Shown here: in pieces, positions 25,871 through 38,383 of the stretch
Numbering within the stretch: position 1 is the stretch's first letter
How the letters are laid out: every line of letters starts with the position of its first letter
From: Prochilodus magdalenae
Lineage: Eukaryota; Chordata; Actinopteri; Characiformes; Prochilodontidae
Direction: 5' to 3'
Assembly: GCA_024036415.1 (NCBI GenBank)
Contig: JAMWET010003604.1
Span: 282,501-346,500, forward strand
DNA: 64,000 nt
The notes under the pieces: model-generated
Databases searched by the model: none
Seen by the model: the letters and a program-made list of their open reading frames with translations, nothing else
What the model was told of the DNA's origin: nothing
Made by a program: the position numbers and the translations under genes

Positions 25871-28796
25871 CTGTGTGCGAAGAGAGAAAGGAAGAGAGGG
25901 AGAGAGAGAGAGAAGAAGAAAGCGCCCAGTGTGAAGGACTCTGCATACAAAGGGCTCAGAGCCGCTTAAATGATGAGTCCTGTTCTTTCTGTCAAGACCT
26001 TTACTGTTTCCCATAACCTTGCCCGAATCTGCAGCATTCAGAAATCTTATAAAAAACTCCTCTGAGTGGGCATAAAAACAGTCCAATGGGACAACTGTTT
26101 ATGCTTATAACAGCCTTGGTTTTTGTCTTTATCTAAAAAAAAACTTTCACTAGGGCTGCATGACACTGGAAAAAAATAACAACTTTTATGTTTGTGAGAT
26201 GAAAAATTATAGGAATAATAATTATTATTATTATAATAATTAATCAGATGACTTGAACAGCTCTATTTGGAAAGAATGAATCATTCTACACTGATTGGGT
26301 GTTTTGCATATGCATAGAAAATAATAATAATAACAATAATAATAATAAAAGCTGAAAATGCTAATTATTCTTTTAATTTTACTGTTACACAGTTGGTTTC
26401 AAAGCAGCAAACGCAAAATCAGGTGAGCAGTGTGACAGCTTTTCTCTGTGTATAGAATCTTTAAATCAGAGTACATTACATCAGACAGGCTTCAGATTCC
26501 TTTGGAACAAAGCAGCAAAAAGTTGAAGAATGATGTATGTGATCTAATATGATTTGATCCTTGCCAGATAATAAACATGCTGCAATGTGACCATTGACGA
26601 TGGTAAAACAATACAGAGTTCAGCTCTTACTCATGGTACAGTCATAATGTTTGCAAACCATTACATCTCTTTTTTCATTTTGGTTACGTCTAAGCTATAG
26701 GTGGGAAGTTTAGCTTCTACAGAGCTTATACATCAGTCAAACATGCAGTGCCAAAATGACTGTAATGCAACACGTTCTATGTAAACACAGAGCACACAAA
26801 GGCATGTGACTGTACTTCAGGTTTTCCATTTTTATGTAATTTCTCCTTATGTATTTATGTATTTTTGGGAATTTCTGAAACCCCATGTCCATTGAGAAGC
26901 ATTCGCTCAGTAATCCATAACAAGATATGACCGCAAACAATCATTTCAATGTGGTCTCGACTGAAAACGACCAAAAATGTCTTTATGGTTTTTTAGTTTT
27001 CATTCTTTCCTTTCATTTTTAGTTTATTCTGGTCTGTCTACATTTTAGAGAAATAATTGAGATGGAAATTAAGTGCCGTCATTCAAATTACAGAGTAGCT
27101 TTTATTAAAGGGACAATATGTTCACTAGAGCATCCATAAAGAAAAGACACCCAGGATCACACCCTGCCGTGAAAATGCTATGTAGGATATTACGAGACAG
27201 TAAGAGAAAGATTAAGGGATGCTTACCCTACACGTTTTGCCATTAGAGAATGCAGGTATTTCCGGGCTGATATCTGACCCAGCGCTTTCCTGTAGGCTTT
27301 ATTAAACATCCCGTCTGCATGCCTTTCCATTCTGCATTCAAAACACCAAACACACACAGTCAAACAGTACTGTAGGACACCACTCGTACTTCAAAATAAG
27401 ACTGATCCTACTATCTGTCAAGAATCTAACCCGAGCATTCTGAACCATATCAAATAAGCTTTGTTTGACTGAGCTGGGTTTTAAATGGACCGTGTTTAGC
27501 CACTCTTTTTGAAATTTCTCCTCATTTAACTAGGCTTATCTTAACCTTTTTCCGGTTTACACAGTCTTATTTCTTCTACATGTTTAACTAGCTTTATATC
27601 CATCCCTATCCTATTAAATCAGTTTTATCTCAATCCTTCCCATGTTAAGGATTCTCCAGTCCTATTTAAACCTTTAGTGTGTTTATCCAGTCTTATCCCA
27701 GCATCGAGAATCAGTGCAGATCCCATATGCATATGCATATGTTTGTATGGAAGAAGGACCCACTGTGTCCAGACAGATGGGGAGGCATGAGTAGTGGAGA
27801 AGCTGTACCTTTGCTCTGAAGGGTAATATAACGTGTAAGCATTGTCCCCAGGTGACGGACCACTCAGAGCGATCTGGTCACTGTCGAATGCCAAATCTGC
27901 TACTGAATCCCCTTCCTCAAAGCCTGCATTCTCCAGCCTGCAGAGCAACAGCATCACATACAGCTGAGTTTTTGACAAATTACTTCACATCTTTCAATCA
28001 GACCTAAACAAATATTCACTATATACAATTAACCTGAGCTGGTGCATGCTACATTGTCCAACAGCAGTACAAGAAATGTTCATGTTACATTTGATTATCA
28101 AATAAACAAATCAATGTAATAACTATGTTATAAAATGACAGGACTTAGAAGGGTAGCTGATAAACCTTTACACTTTGCCCTATGTGTCATTTAAAATCTG
28201 TTATAATGCAACGGTATATAAGATCATAAGCAATCCCAAAAAAAAAGACAGTACAAAGAAAAAGGTCAAAGAAAAAACAATGCCGATCAAAAAGCAAGAG
28301 AGAGAAGGAGGGAGGGTGAAAAACTGCATTTTAGTTTAGAATATAGGGGAATCTGCTTGACCCTCATCGACTCCCATCAAAAGGTGTTACCTATTGACAA
28401 GTAAAGGAAAACTGTGTGTTTCTGACCCACAATAATCCGCACAACTAAATAATCTTCACATAAGGTTGTGAATCTCTTTGTGGGTAATTCCTATGCTACA
28501 CCGGATCCAAACCTCGGGAATCAGGATCTCGTTTTTGTTTGTTTGCAGAGGAACATTTTCCTCATGATGACCGGTGTACTGACCCCTCTGCCTCACAATG
28601 GTCATGTTTTCTTGGGTTTACCCCAGGACATTTGGTCCCTAAAGAAGAGCTGAATACACACTCCCACACACACATACTCCCTCACACACACACACAAGGT
28701 GCGGTACCTGACGTTCGGATAGCCGAGCGGAGAACACGCGCCGCAGTGCACGAGGAGCCCGTAGATGAGAAAGGCCAGAGCCCTGCTGCTCCACAT
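25687..28796 (-). CDS. adcyap1: PACAP / GHRH-like (PRP) neuropeptide precursor, complete coding region in four exons
   Basis: Coding exons on the minus strand are 28796-28708, 27937-27809, 27331-27227 and 25870-25687. All junctions are GT-AG and the phases agree, giving 168 residues. Residues 1 to about 21 form a signal peptide (hydrophobic [10 protein letters not shown]). Residues 22-73 are a variable cryptic peptide. Residues 77 onward ([16 protein letters not shown]) are the GHRH-like/PRP peptide. PACAP-38 is residues 124-161, preceded by the dibasic site SKR and followed by GRR, an amidation and cleavage signal. An internal GKR at 151-153 would yield PACAP-27. PACAP is a secreted brain and endocrine peptide that acts on PAC1/VPAC receptors to raise cAMP. 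Fish precursors are about this length. The gene is divergent from yes1, as in human. Whether this is the 'a' or 'b' teleost paralogue cannot be decided from the window. Confidence 0.96.
27227..27331 (-). CDS. adcyap1: adcyap1 third coding exon (GHRH-like / PRP peptide)
   Basis: The exon is 105 nt, with acceptor GAATGCAG before 27331 and donor GTAAGC at 27226. It encodes residues 74-107, with MER leading into [20 protein letters not shown] and then [11 protein letters not shown]. The length and split-codon phases match the exon that encodes PRP in vertebrate PACAP genes. In fish this peptide was once called GRF; in most vertebrates a separate ghrh gene provides the growth-hormone releaser, so its own role is uncertain. 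Confidence 0.95.
27809..27937 (-). CDS. adcyap1: adcyap1 second coding exon (cryptic peptide)
   Basis: The acceptor CTCTGCAG precedes 27937 and the donor AAAG|GTACAG follows 27809. The exon is 129 nt and encodes residues 31-72 ([20 protein letters not shown] to YYPSEQ), with a split Arg at each end. It is acidic and fast-evolving, as this part of the precursor is in other fish. The YYPSEQR end matches the usual teleost YYP(S/P)E(Q/K)R pattern. Confidence 0.93.
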
Positions 28797-28800
28797 TGTT
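28708..28800 (-). CDS. adcyap1: adcyap1 first coding exon (signal peptide)
   Basis: The start codon is at 28796-28794 in the context AACAATGTGG. Only four untranslated bases separate it from a strong acceptor, a long pyrimidine tract ending TACAG at 28801. At least one upstream non-coding exon is therefore implied. The exon encodes residues 1-29 plus two bases of Arg30 and ends at a CAG|GTACCG donor (28707). I chose this ATG over an in-frame upstream one because that one lies inside the pyrimidine tract of the intron and the predicted signal peptide begins here. Confidence 0.93.
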
Positions 28801-29559
28801 CTGTACGGTGGAGGGAGAGAGGGAGAGAGGGAGAGAAAGAGAGAGACGGTTATTGTGCGCTCCCGCAATCAACTTTAAATCAGTTCATAAATAAACAGGC
28901 AACACCAGCGGACACCAGGCTGGAACGGTTCGAGACGCTGGCTTCGTTCAGCAACAACTTCAAAAGAAGCGCGACCGTTAGAATTCAAATTTTTGAATTT
29001 TTTTTAAGCAACCGTTTCATGTAACGGTCATCAGGCTGGACCGTTCTGAAGTGTACAGTGCCGTTCAGAAGTTACAGTCCAACATCTCAGCATAACCAGC
29101 TCGCAGCCCTGCTGTTCTGTGTTTGAGCTAAATAGCTGATTACTACTCAGACCTGCCTCCTGTGTCCCCCGCACTGTGCGCCTGACATACCTACAGCAGC
29201 TAGAGGAGCTGGATAGAGTCCGCGAACCTCAGACGGGAATGATAAGATAATATCTCCCTTTGCTTTCTCTCTCTCTCTCTCTCTCTTTCTGTCTTCTCAC
29301 CTTCCTCCCTCCTGTCCGCCTTTTTTGCCTCTCCTCTTTCGCTAAAACTTCTCGAGACTCTGCTCGACTCTTCGCGAAAACTTTTCGGCTGCTAAAGGAG
29401 AAAGTGCTCGGTTCGGTTCCCTCAGACTTCCCCGCGGTCATTTGTCTCCATCTCTCTATTCGGCCGGAGGTACAGCGAGTTTTATTCCTCCATGGTGAGG
29501 CAGAGCCTCCTTTTTTTAACCCCCGCTGCCCCTCCCCATCCATTCTACCCCACCACGGC

Positions 29560-29830
29560 CGAGAGATGCTGTCGACGTCACTGACCTGCGAGATGCGTTA
29601 GTTTTTCTCCCACCTGTATTCCGACCAGCCACGCCCTCTGAAGGCTGTGATTGGATGACGTGCCCCGCCTCCTGCGCTAGGAGCGTCGTCACGTTCACTC
29701 ACCGGCTGCTTGTTAGGAAAAATTACTAGCCAATCCTGGAGCAGAGGGGCGTGGCTTATATGGACACGGGTGGAGGGAAAACGACGCCAGATCGACGCTG
29801 CCTCGCTCGTCACGGACCAAGTGAAGTCGT
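29560..29830 (-). promoter_or_regulatory. adcyap1: Candidate adcyap1 core promoter region
   Basis: This is a CpG-containing block upstream of the implied adcyap1 5' exon. On the minus strand there is a TATA-like ATATAAG near 29762-29755 with a GC-box-like sequence beside it. CCAAT-type motifs lie at 29650-29654 (ATTGG on plus) and about 29730. Half-CRE sequences (TGACG) occur at 29656-29660 and about 29574. Candidate donors for a non-coding first exon on the minus strand are at 29702 (GTGAGTG), 29300 (GTGAGA) and 29190 (GTATGT); the sequence alone does not choose between them. PACAP genes are known to respond to cAMP/CREB, which fits, but the start site is inferred. Confidence 0.4.
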
Positions 29831-30462
29831 AAAACTCACTTGGGGATTTTCATATAGAAAGGAAACGCTGTTCAGGCCACACAGCAGGTGAATACTAATA
29901 CCCGCCAAATGACTCATTCTGGACTTTAGTGCAGGTAAATGGGTTTCTAACTATAGGCTACCCTTTACTCGAGGTGAGGGTCGAGCCTGAACACAGAACT
30001 CTCTTTTTCCTCCTGATTAGGAGGTGGATTAATTCAGGTGTTAATCCATATTAAGTCATAGTGGACAGTGTTGTTGTCGCATTGTCCAGTCTCACCCCGC
30101 ATGAAATAATAAAAAGTTTGATTTAAAGTGATTTAAATATTGTGTTTCTCATGAAAGAAAACATGAGAGAGCATCAGGTGAAACTAAACTCACCAAAAGA
30201 TTCCTGAACACTACTATTTCCTTCCTGTATTATTAACTCCCTGTATGTACTCACATGGCCGGAAAAATAACACCCCCATTAACCTTGCAATAATCTAATG
30301 TCCTTCTGATCAGCGGGTTATTGCAGCGAAGATGGGAAGCTCTGTTGTTGAAACTATAAAGGAAAGAGGGGAACAGCCGATTTGTATTTTTAGCTGTCAG
30401 TTCCCGGAGGGATTTACATTCATGATAAAGAGGTAGTTTCGCTCGGACTGAATCACCTGCTC

Positions 30463-30478
30463 TGACGTCACGTGACGT
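30463..30478. promoter_or_regulatory. Composite CRE / E-box element
   Basis: A perfect palindromic CRE, TGACGTCA, at 30463-30470 overlaps an E-box CACGTG at 30469-30474 and is followed by a second half-CRE TGACGT at 30473-30478. It lies in the interval between the divergent adcyap1 and yes1 genes, about 0.7 kb upstream of the adcyap1 promoter region. The motifs are read directly; use by either gene is inferred. Confidence 0.45.
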
Positions 30479-32051
30479 ATTATCCAGAGGTTATTATTAT
30501 TGCTGTAATACGTGCTGTTAGTGAAATACGAGGACGTTTAGGATCGAGTGAGTGGAATGACCGCTCCGTTTCCTTCCACACAGACCCCTCACACCACTGA
30601 AGGACGTGCGCCATCAAGTGTTCCAGGGTAATCAATGCACTGATCGCGTCATTCGTGGTTGTACCTAATTCCATCTGTCCATGTACACCTAATATAAGAA
30701 ACGTTGTGATGAATGTTTTTGCACCCTGGTCGATTTGTGAATGAAAGGTTCTGCTGTTTCCTCAGTAACTCATTCATGCTCAGTTACTGACAGGTGTTTC
30801 CTTTGATTACAGTCTGTTAGGGACAGATCTGTTTTCTTTTACTGTGTTTCAGCTTTATCATATAAATTCTGACCAAACTGATTCCATAAAGACAATAACA
30901 GCTACCAAAAATTCATTTGCCCTGCTGATAGAGGCACTGAAGAGCCTTTGTGACTTTGGTCAGGGTGAAAAATGGCCAGAATTACTTTTACACACCCATA
31001 TACAACCTTAAGACTCGGGCCATAGAGTGAAGCATGCTGATATTCCATGTTTTGGCATTCTCTTGAGTAATATGATGAGCTTTGCTCACTGGTTCACAAC
31101 ACTGTTCCATAACAGTTTGTGGTTTTGGAGTCACCTTGTTTTGCTGCTCTCTGTTTTAACTGCAGGATTTGTGTTTGAAGCCAGAGACCTTATGCCTCCT
31201 TATTTAACTATGACAATATAAAAACAGTTTTCCGTTCAGTGCAATATGACATTTAATGGCCTGTTCAATGACCATACTCTTTGTGGATCCATATTCAAGA
31301 AACTTTGCTTTGTGCATTTCCCTTCCCCTTTGTTGTCTAATAGGAGATACAGCATTCCATGTCTGTGTGATGTGGTCTTCTCCAGCAATAGGCCTGCTGT
31401 GGAGAGAGTTCTCATTGTCTCTGGAGAACAGGCTGTGCATGCTCTTCCCTGAAAGCAAACCACACGAGCAGATAACCCGCATCTAATACCGGTCGATATC
31501 CCGTCAGTCAGCAGCATGAGCCCAGATGAAGATTCCTGGCATGAGACTGATAAGACTATGTTTACCTCATCTGTCCATTTTTTTTTTTTTGATTCACCAA
31601 ATGATACTTAGTTGAGAGCTTTGAGATAGGGTGTGGCTGCAGGCCAAAACCACACCGATTAAGATTTTCATCATCCTTTATATGTTGCTGTATTATTGTT
31701 TTATAGTAGCCAGTTGCTATCTCGCTTCAGTCAGTGTCACGATCATAAACAGCTCACTCTGATCCAGAGTAATAACCTGTGCTTGCATGTTAAACAATGG
31801 CTAATATGCACATATGCTTCTGTGTACATCGGCATATTTAATTAAAGCATGTGTATCTTTCTGCTGATCTTACATTAAGCTAGTCTATAAACATGTGAGT
31901 ATAATAGAGGTTTTAACAGTGACATGGCAGGGCTGATTAACTAAGTGCAATATAGTTGCTGTAATTGAGAGAATGTTTGGCACATTTCCTGGTGCAATCT
32001 TCAAGAGGGTGATTGCTTTCTGATTCATCCTCTTTCACAGTCTCTCTTACT

Positions 32052-32093
<42 letters not shown>

Positions 32094-35000
32094 CTCTCGC
32101 TCTCTCGCTCTTTCTGTTGATCTTCCCTCTTCTGACTCATCACAGTCTTTCCTTTGGAGGCTTGGTGCTGCTGGAAGTCCAGACAGTGTTAGTGCCTCAA
32201 TGAAGACAGCAATGCTAGAAGATACTGAGCTGCTTTCCACTCCATAGGGTTCCACTCTAAATCTTACCATATGTTACCCACAAAATGAGCTCTCAATGTG
32301 GGATAAGAGAACTGTATTACCATCATGAAACATCTCCATTAAACATCTAGCAACATAGTCTTTTCAAGTGACCTGCAATGACTGATGGGTAAACTTTCCT
32401 ACACTTTCCTATACAGTGGTAAACCTTTACATGGTTTCCTTGGAGTGGGACATTTTCACTCCCTGTGGTTTGGAATTACCCCAAAAAATCTGAATACACT
32501 GGGTAGTCCACTTTGTAGGGACTTGCTAGGGCGATTGGAATGTTAGTGACCACTGTTATCCGATTTATATTCTCCTTCTTGGTTAAGAGATTTTTTGTCC
32601 ACTAACTAGTCTCACAGTTTTGGAGATACTGACTTGCTCTAACTCTGGAATGTCTTATCAGGAATGGCGTGCATTCATATAGCTTATTAATCTGACTCAC
32701 AACTTTCGGAAAAACATCCATTTAGAATGTATGAGGCGGAAAAGTGCCTGGCTGTCTACTGTTCTTCTGCTTGACTGATAGACACCATTTCCCACACACT
32801 ACAAATTGTTCTGCCCCAAAGTAATTCATTTCTACCAGAGAGGTCTCAGAATACCAAAATTTTACACAGTATAGCTTTAAGTATATAGGTAGACACACAC
32901 AGTCTTCGATTAGGCTTGGGTGTAGGCAGTCTGTGCTTAAAATTGATCCATTTTCTCCTAATTTGAGCTTTAAAAAACTACTTTTAAGCTGCATTTAAAT
33001 ACTCATGAGATACATTTGAGCTTTCAAAATACAAAGTGGAAAAAATTTCATGCCTCCAACAAAAAAAAAGTAGTTAGCAATTAGATAGCTAATGTCAGTT
33101 AAACACGGGATAATTTTAACATTTACGTTCACAAAAACGTTAATGTTACAATTATGCATAATTGCTTAATTATGAGCTTCAGCTGATTGACATGAAACTC
33201 AGCACCTTTTAACAAGCACCAGCTCCTCTGCCAGGTAGATAAAATGTGCAGAGAAAATAGCCATGACTATAAAATATGTTATACATATGTTAGACATATA
33301 TGTTACTAAGAAATATTTAATTCAGAGTTTTTTTTAATGACTCTATTCAGCAATACTCTGCACAGTAAGTACAGTGAGTTCATTTCTGAACAAACTATTG
33401 TGCTGCTCTGTGTGCCTCTACATTTTCATTACAGTTATTGAATACCATTGCTAGAGACACTGACAGATTACCTCATGGCATGTGTTGTGCTGAAAGTTTG
33501 ACAGGCATGGCGACAGTAACCAAGGGACAAGGCCATCCCAAGCTCAGCCCATAACTGCTTTTTTTTCTAGCAACTGTTACTATCCCATTCAATATAATAA
33601 GAAGGTGTTAGACGTCACTACACTGGTCTGTGTTGTTGTAACCAATCAAGGTTGAAAAAGACAAAGCATAATGCAAAAAACCCTGTCCAACCTCCGAATG
33701 ATTACTTTGAGACAATAAATTTGTATGCGGGGTTGAAACAGGCTAGTTTGAGATTGCCAGCCCTCAAGCTTGATATGTTCCACTACTAAACTGAAGTCAG
33801 CTCTGTCATTTGTAAGTAGATGTAATATGTAAGCAGCCATTTTCCCGCAGGAAATCAAACAGCCACAAACCCATGACAGGGTGGGACGTAAGGTCAATTT
33901 CAGCAACATCAATTAGATTCACTGCACTCATTTCCACATTATGTTAGAATGTATCCTGACCTCACTGTGGAAACCATGACAGCTGACTTTAAAATGAAGC
34001 CATAAAAATGGGACGTTATTCGAGATAAGACTGGTTTCCTGAATATATATTACTATAAGTCTGGTTCGACTCTGAATAGGCTGGTTTCATTTTTATCCTC
34101 AGACAGTGCCCAATTTTGTGTTTCCTATGTGGTTTTGGTGTTTTCTTTTAAAAAAAAGCAATATAAATATATAAAAAAGTCAAAGTCAGCTTTAGATGTG
34201 TTGAGTGGGGAATGAAAGATAGTTCAGTGCTGAACTGAATAGAGAACAATACACTGGAGTCTCCTCAATTCACACACAAACATCACAACACACCAGTCCA
34301 TCACATAATCATAAGACTCCTAACATGGTGCCTGTATGCTAAAAAAGATCTCCTCTCCAAAAGGGATGGGTTTTCGCGGTTAAAAGACGCAATCATAAAC
34401 ACATGAAATGACACAAACAATGAAAAACAATGAAATGATTTTGCTTAAAAAGTCTCACAGCTGTAGTTGTACTCTGTAAGTCTGAGGAGTTTGTTGGAAA
34501 TAAGACATTCTTTAAAGGAAAGGCAGAAATTCTACTGATGTTTCAAAGTTCCTTTATAAACCTATATAGACAGATAGGCCACTTCTGGCAACAAGCTGCA
34601 TGTGAGCCAAAAGTGGCCCACATATTAAAAATGTTCATATGAGTCACGTGTACCAAAACCTTTCTGGGCCACATCTGGCAAAGACACTGAACCATTGACC
34701 AGCGTTTGCTCTTTAGGAGAAAACGTTAAATGATAATGGCCCACATTCTAAAGTATTATTATTAATTATATATTATTATATATTATATATATATTTATAT
34801 ATTATAAATTATATATTAATTTGCATAGAAATTAATTAAGACAACAAAACTAGCACTGACCTTTTTTTTTTCATTTTCCTGCTTTTTATCAGTGTCTTAT
34901 ATTTCCACGTTCTCTTTAGTCCTGGAACAGTATATTTTCCAATATAAGTATAAAGAGCAAAAATAAAGAGAACACAATAAAACGATAAAGCAATATATAT

Positions 35001-36644
35001 TATTGTGTAAAAAGGTAGTCATAAAGTAGTAATGTGCATTTGGTTACAATTACATTTTTTTATCAAGCAATCAATAATTGTGTCTGTAACTGAATAAATG
35101 TTTAACAATAATAACATTATACTAGAATATAGATAATATTTAATCAATAATGGCAAAATCACATTGTCATATTATCATATTATTATTTCAATTAGACCAT
35201 GTTGATGAGTTCAGAATTTAACCATAGCCTTGTATGTTGTAGTTGTAAAAAAAACCTACAAAGTTCTACTTTACTGTGTTAAAATTAAATAAAAAAGAAG
35301 AGATTTTTTAATTTATTTGAAGTTCATCAAACTCCAGTGTAAATAGGTAGAAATGACTTATTGTCTGGGCCAGTTCGCTAACTGACCTTAGCGTAGCTAT
35401 GCTAACGATTTTATTTTAATAACTGGTTTATTAACAAATCATGCAGTAAATATGAATACACCTCGTTGTTCCACCGAGGAACTATCATTTTAATGTAGCT
35501 GCTCGTATCATGACACTTATCCACAATCCAAGAACATAAATATGATTTATTTACAAGACTCTGTGTGTTAAAATGGTTTGTACTTCATATGGGTAGGCGA
35601 ATGCCAGAGGACACAAGTTAAGTCAGACACAGCCACCATTAAATATAGCACAGAAGGTGAAGTGGGATCATCTCTTTCACAGCGATGTAGTTAGGGGACA
35701 CATGTGTATTCCCAAGTAACTCTAACGTTACTTGCATGGCCTTAACAAAACGGACATAATCTCTCAGGGAAGTTGGCTTCCTTGGGAAAGATGTTTCTAA
35801 GCATCCGAGGTAATATTGTTTCGTCAAAAGTCTAGCTTTGGCATTACCTGCTTATGTTACCAAACTTAACTTAAAACCAGGACGTTGTATTTATATTGCT
35901 TGTCGGAGTGATATGAAAGTGAAAACTAATTGTTGTTTTTTGTTTGTTTACTATTTTTTGCTACACATTTCTGCGTATTAGTTTTTAGTCTAACAGTCAG
36001 ACAGATTCAGTCTTTTGTGCATGTACCACAAAGAGGAAGTAAATTGCCATATTAAATTAAACATGCCAGTAAAATAAACCAGTACATTTTATGTGTAAAT
36101 TGTGGTATTGACAGTGGCGGCTTTCCAGTTCAGCATGTAATGTTATCACTGAACAAGAGTTAAACTATTTGGACAAGATATAATTAAGATTCTTTACTGA
36201 CCAATATCACCACAAGTATCTCCAACATTGTAACTTTACAGGAGAGGACAAAAACCTGTATAAATATTTTTAATTAAGTCAATGGAGATTTCTGTTGGTC
36301 CCTTCATCATGACATTTTCAATGTAAAGGGTAGCTGGTGTTTTCAAATGAAATATAAAAGTGAAAATCAACAAAACTCAAGATACGTGTTTTGGTTTTGT
36401 TTTGTGTTTTTTTCTTTAATGGGATGGCCGCAATGTTTGAAATGTGTAACAGTTGGATTGTTACTTTCAGGTGCTGCAAGACGCAATAGGGGAACATCAG
36501 AAGCCACGGCACAAGAAACTGAGATGTGTATATTGAGATGGGCACACCTGTCTAAGGACCATGAAAGGGGGGAGACGAGAAAGACGGGAGCAGAGAATAA
36601 CCAGGCTGTAAAACCATTACCCATCTCAAATGAATATGTAAAGT
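30479..36644. other. Shared upstream interval between adcyap1 and yes1, no gene recognised
   Basis: Long AT-rich DNA with a CT microsatellite at 32.05 kb and AT-rich low-complexity near 34.77-34.85 kb. Enhancers for either gene could lie here but nothing in the sequence marks them. Confidence 0.45.
32053..32112. repeat. CT microsatellite
   Basis: (TC)n of about 40 bp, then CGCTCTCT-type variants. Confidence 0.95.
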
Positions 36645-36888
36645 TTCCACTTTCAAGTTCAAGTTTCAGGTTTATTTGTCATTTGCACAACATGTCAGGA
36701 CATTTATGCATTGAAATGCTTGTGGTGAGGCTCAGGCTGATACTCTACGGGAGGACAAAACTATATACATACTAAACATTAAAATAAAAAGATATAAAAG
36801 TTATAATAAATAAATACAAAATACACAAAATATACACAAAATACAGAATATACAAAGACAGGAGGATCTGTAGATATTCTGATATGTA
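36645..36888 (-). mobile_element. LINE 3' tail, separated from its RT part by the Tc1 insertion
   Basis: On the minus strand this segment is A/T-rich and ends GACAAATAAACCTGAAACTT followed by short ACTTGA repeats, the usual form of a fish LINE 3' end. It lies exactly against the Tc1 left end, and the RT part lies exactly against the Tc1 right end on the same strand. Confidence 0.7.
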
Positions 36889-38381
36889 CAAACCGGATTC
36901 CAAAAAAGTTGGGACACTAAACAAATTGTGAATAAAAACTGAATGCAATGATGTGGAGGTGCCAGCATCTAATATTTTATTCAGAATAGAACACAAATCA
37001 CAGATCAAATGTTTAAGCTGAGAGAATGTATCATTTTAAGGGAAAAATATGTTGTTTCAAAATTTCATGGCGTCAACAAATCCCAAACAAGTTGGGACAA
37101 GGCCCATTTTTACCACTGTGTGGCATCCCCCCTTCTTCTTACAACACTCAACAGACGTCTGGGGACAGAGGAGACCAGTTTCTCAAGTTTAGAAATAGGA
37201 ATGCTCTCCCATTCATGTCTAATACAGGCCAACTGTTCAATCGTCTTCGGCCTTCTTTGTCCCACCTTCCTCTTTATGATGCGCCAAATGTTCTCTATAG
37301 GTGAAAGATCTGGACTGCAGGCTGGCCATTTCAGTACCCGGATCCTTCTCCTACGTAGCTATGATGTTGTGATTGCTGCAGAATGTGGTCTGGCATTATC
37401 TTGTTGAAAAATGCAGGGCCTTCCCTCAAAGAGATGACGTCTAGATGGGAGCATAAGTTGTTCTAGAACCTGAACATAGTTCTCTGCATTAATGGTGCCT
37501 TTCCAGACATGCAAGCTGCCCATGCCACAGGCACTCATGCAACCCCATACCATCAGTGATGCAGGCTTCTGAACCACAGAACAGTCTTCCATTTTGCCAC
37601 ACTCCATTTTAAAAGACCCCTGGCCCAGTGCAAACGTCTGAGCTTGTGGAGCTTGCTTAGAAATGGCTTCCTTTTTGCACTGTAGAGTTTCAGCTGGCAA
37701 CGGCGGATGGCACGGTGGATTGTGTTCACTGACAATGCTTTCTGGAAGTATTCCTGAGCCCATTCTGTTATTTCCTTGACAGTGGCATTCCTGTTTGAGG
37801 TGCAGTGACGTTTAAGGGCCCGGAGATCACGAGCATCCAGTAGAGTTTTACGGCCTTGACCCTTACGCACAGTGATTGTTCCAGATTCTCTGAATCTTTT
37901 GATGATGTTATGCACGGTTGATGATGATAACTTAAAAGTCTTTGCTATTTTACGCTGGGTAACACCATTCTGGTATTGCTGCACTATCTTTCTGCTCAAC
38001 AAAGGTGGAATTGGTGATCCTCTTACCATCTTGGCTTCAGAGAGACACTGACACTCTGAGAAGCTCTTTTTATACCCAATCATGTTGTCAATTGACCTAA
38101 TTAGTGTTAATTGGTCTTCCAGCTGTTCGTTATATGCTCAATTTCCTTTTTCCATCCACTTCTTGCTACTTGTCCCAACTTTTTTGGGATTTGTTGATGC
38201 CATGAAATTTTGAAACAACATATTTTTCCCTTAAAATGATACATTCTCTCAGTTTAAACTTTTAATCTGTGATTTGTGTTCTATTCTGAATAAAATATTA
38301 GATGTTGGCACCTCCACATCATTGCATTTAGTTTTTATTCACAATTTCTTTAGTGTCCCAACTTTTTTGGAATCCGGGTTG
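36889..38381 (-). mobile_element. Tc1 element with ~200-bp TIRs, inserted into a LINE
   Basis: The left end CAAACCGGATTCCAAAAAAG and the inverted right end CAACCCGGATTCCAAAAAAG match for roughly 200 bp. TA dinucleotides flank both ends (36887-36888 and 38382-38383). The transposase lies on the minus strand. LINE sequence continues on both sides (see separate entries), so this is a nested insertion. Confidence 0.92.
37110..38083 (-). pseudogene. Tc1 transposase pseudogene (first catalytic Asp deleted)
   Basis: The N-terminal half (38083-37553) has the paired-like helix-turn-helix region: NGVTQRKIAKTFKLSSSTVH and NIIKRFRESG. The C-terminal half continues in another frame (SLMVWGCMSACGMGSLHVW, then FQQDNARPHS). 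A third frame then gives WPACSPDLSPIENIW and ends with TAA at 37112-37110. The segment that should hold the first catalytic Asp (WSDES) is missing between the first two parts. With that deletion and the frameshifts it cannot encode an active transposase. Confidence 0.85.
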
Positions 38382-38383
38382 TA

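Noticed and set aside
28539..29024. 161-codon plus-strand frame
   Set aside because: It runs antisense across the adcyap1 signal-peptide exon and a CT-rich intron tract, and has no domain or splice support.
36347..36775. 142-codon plus-strand frame
   Set aside because: It ends inside the LINE 3' tail and has no conserved motif.
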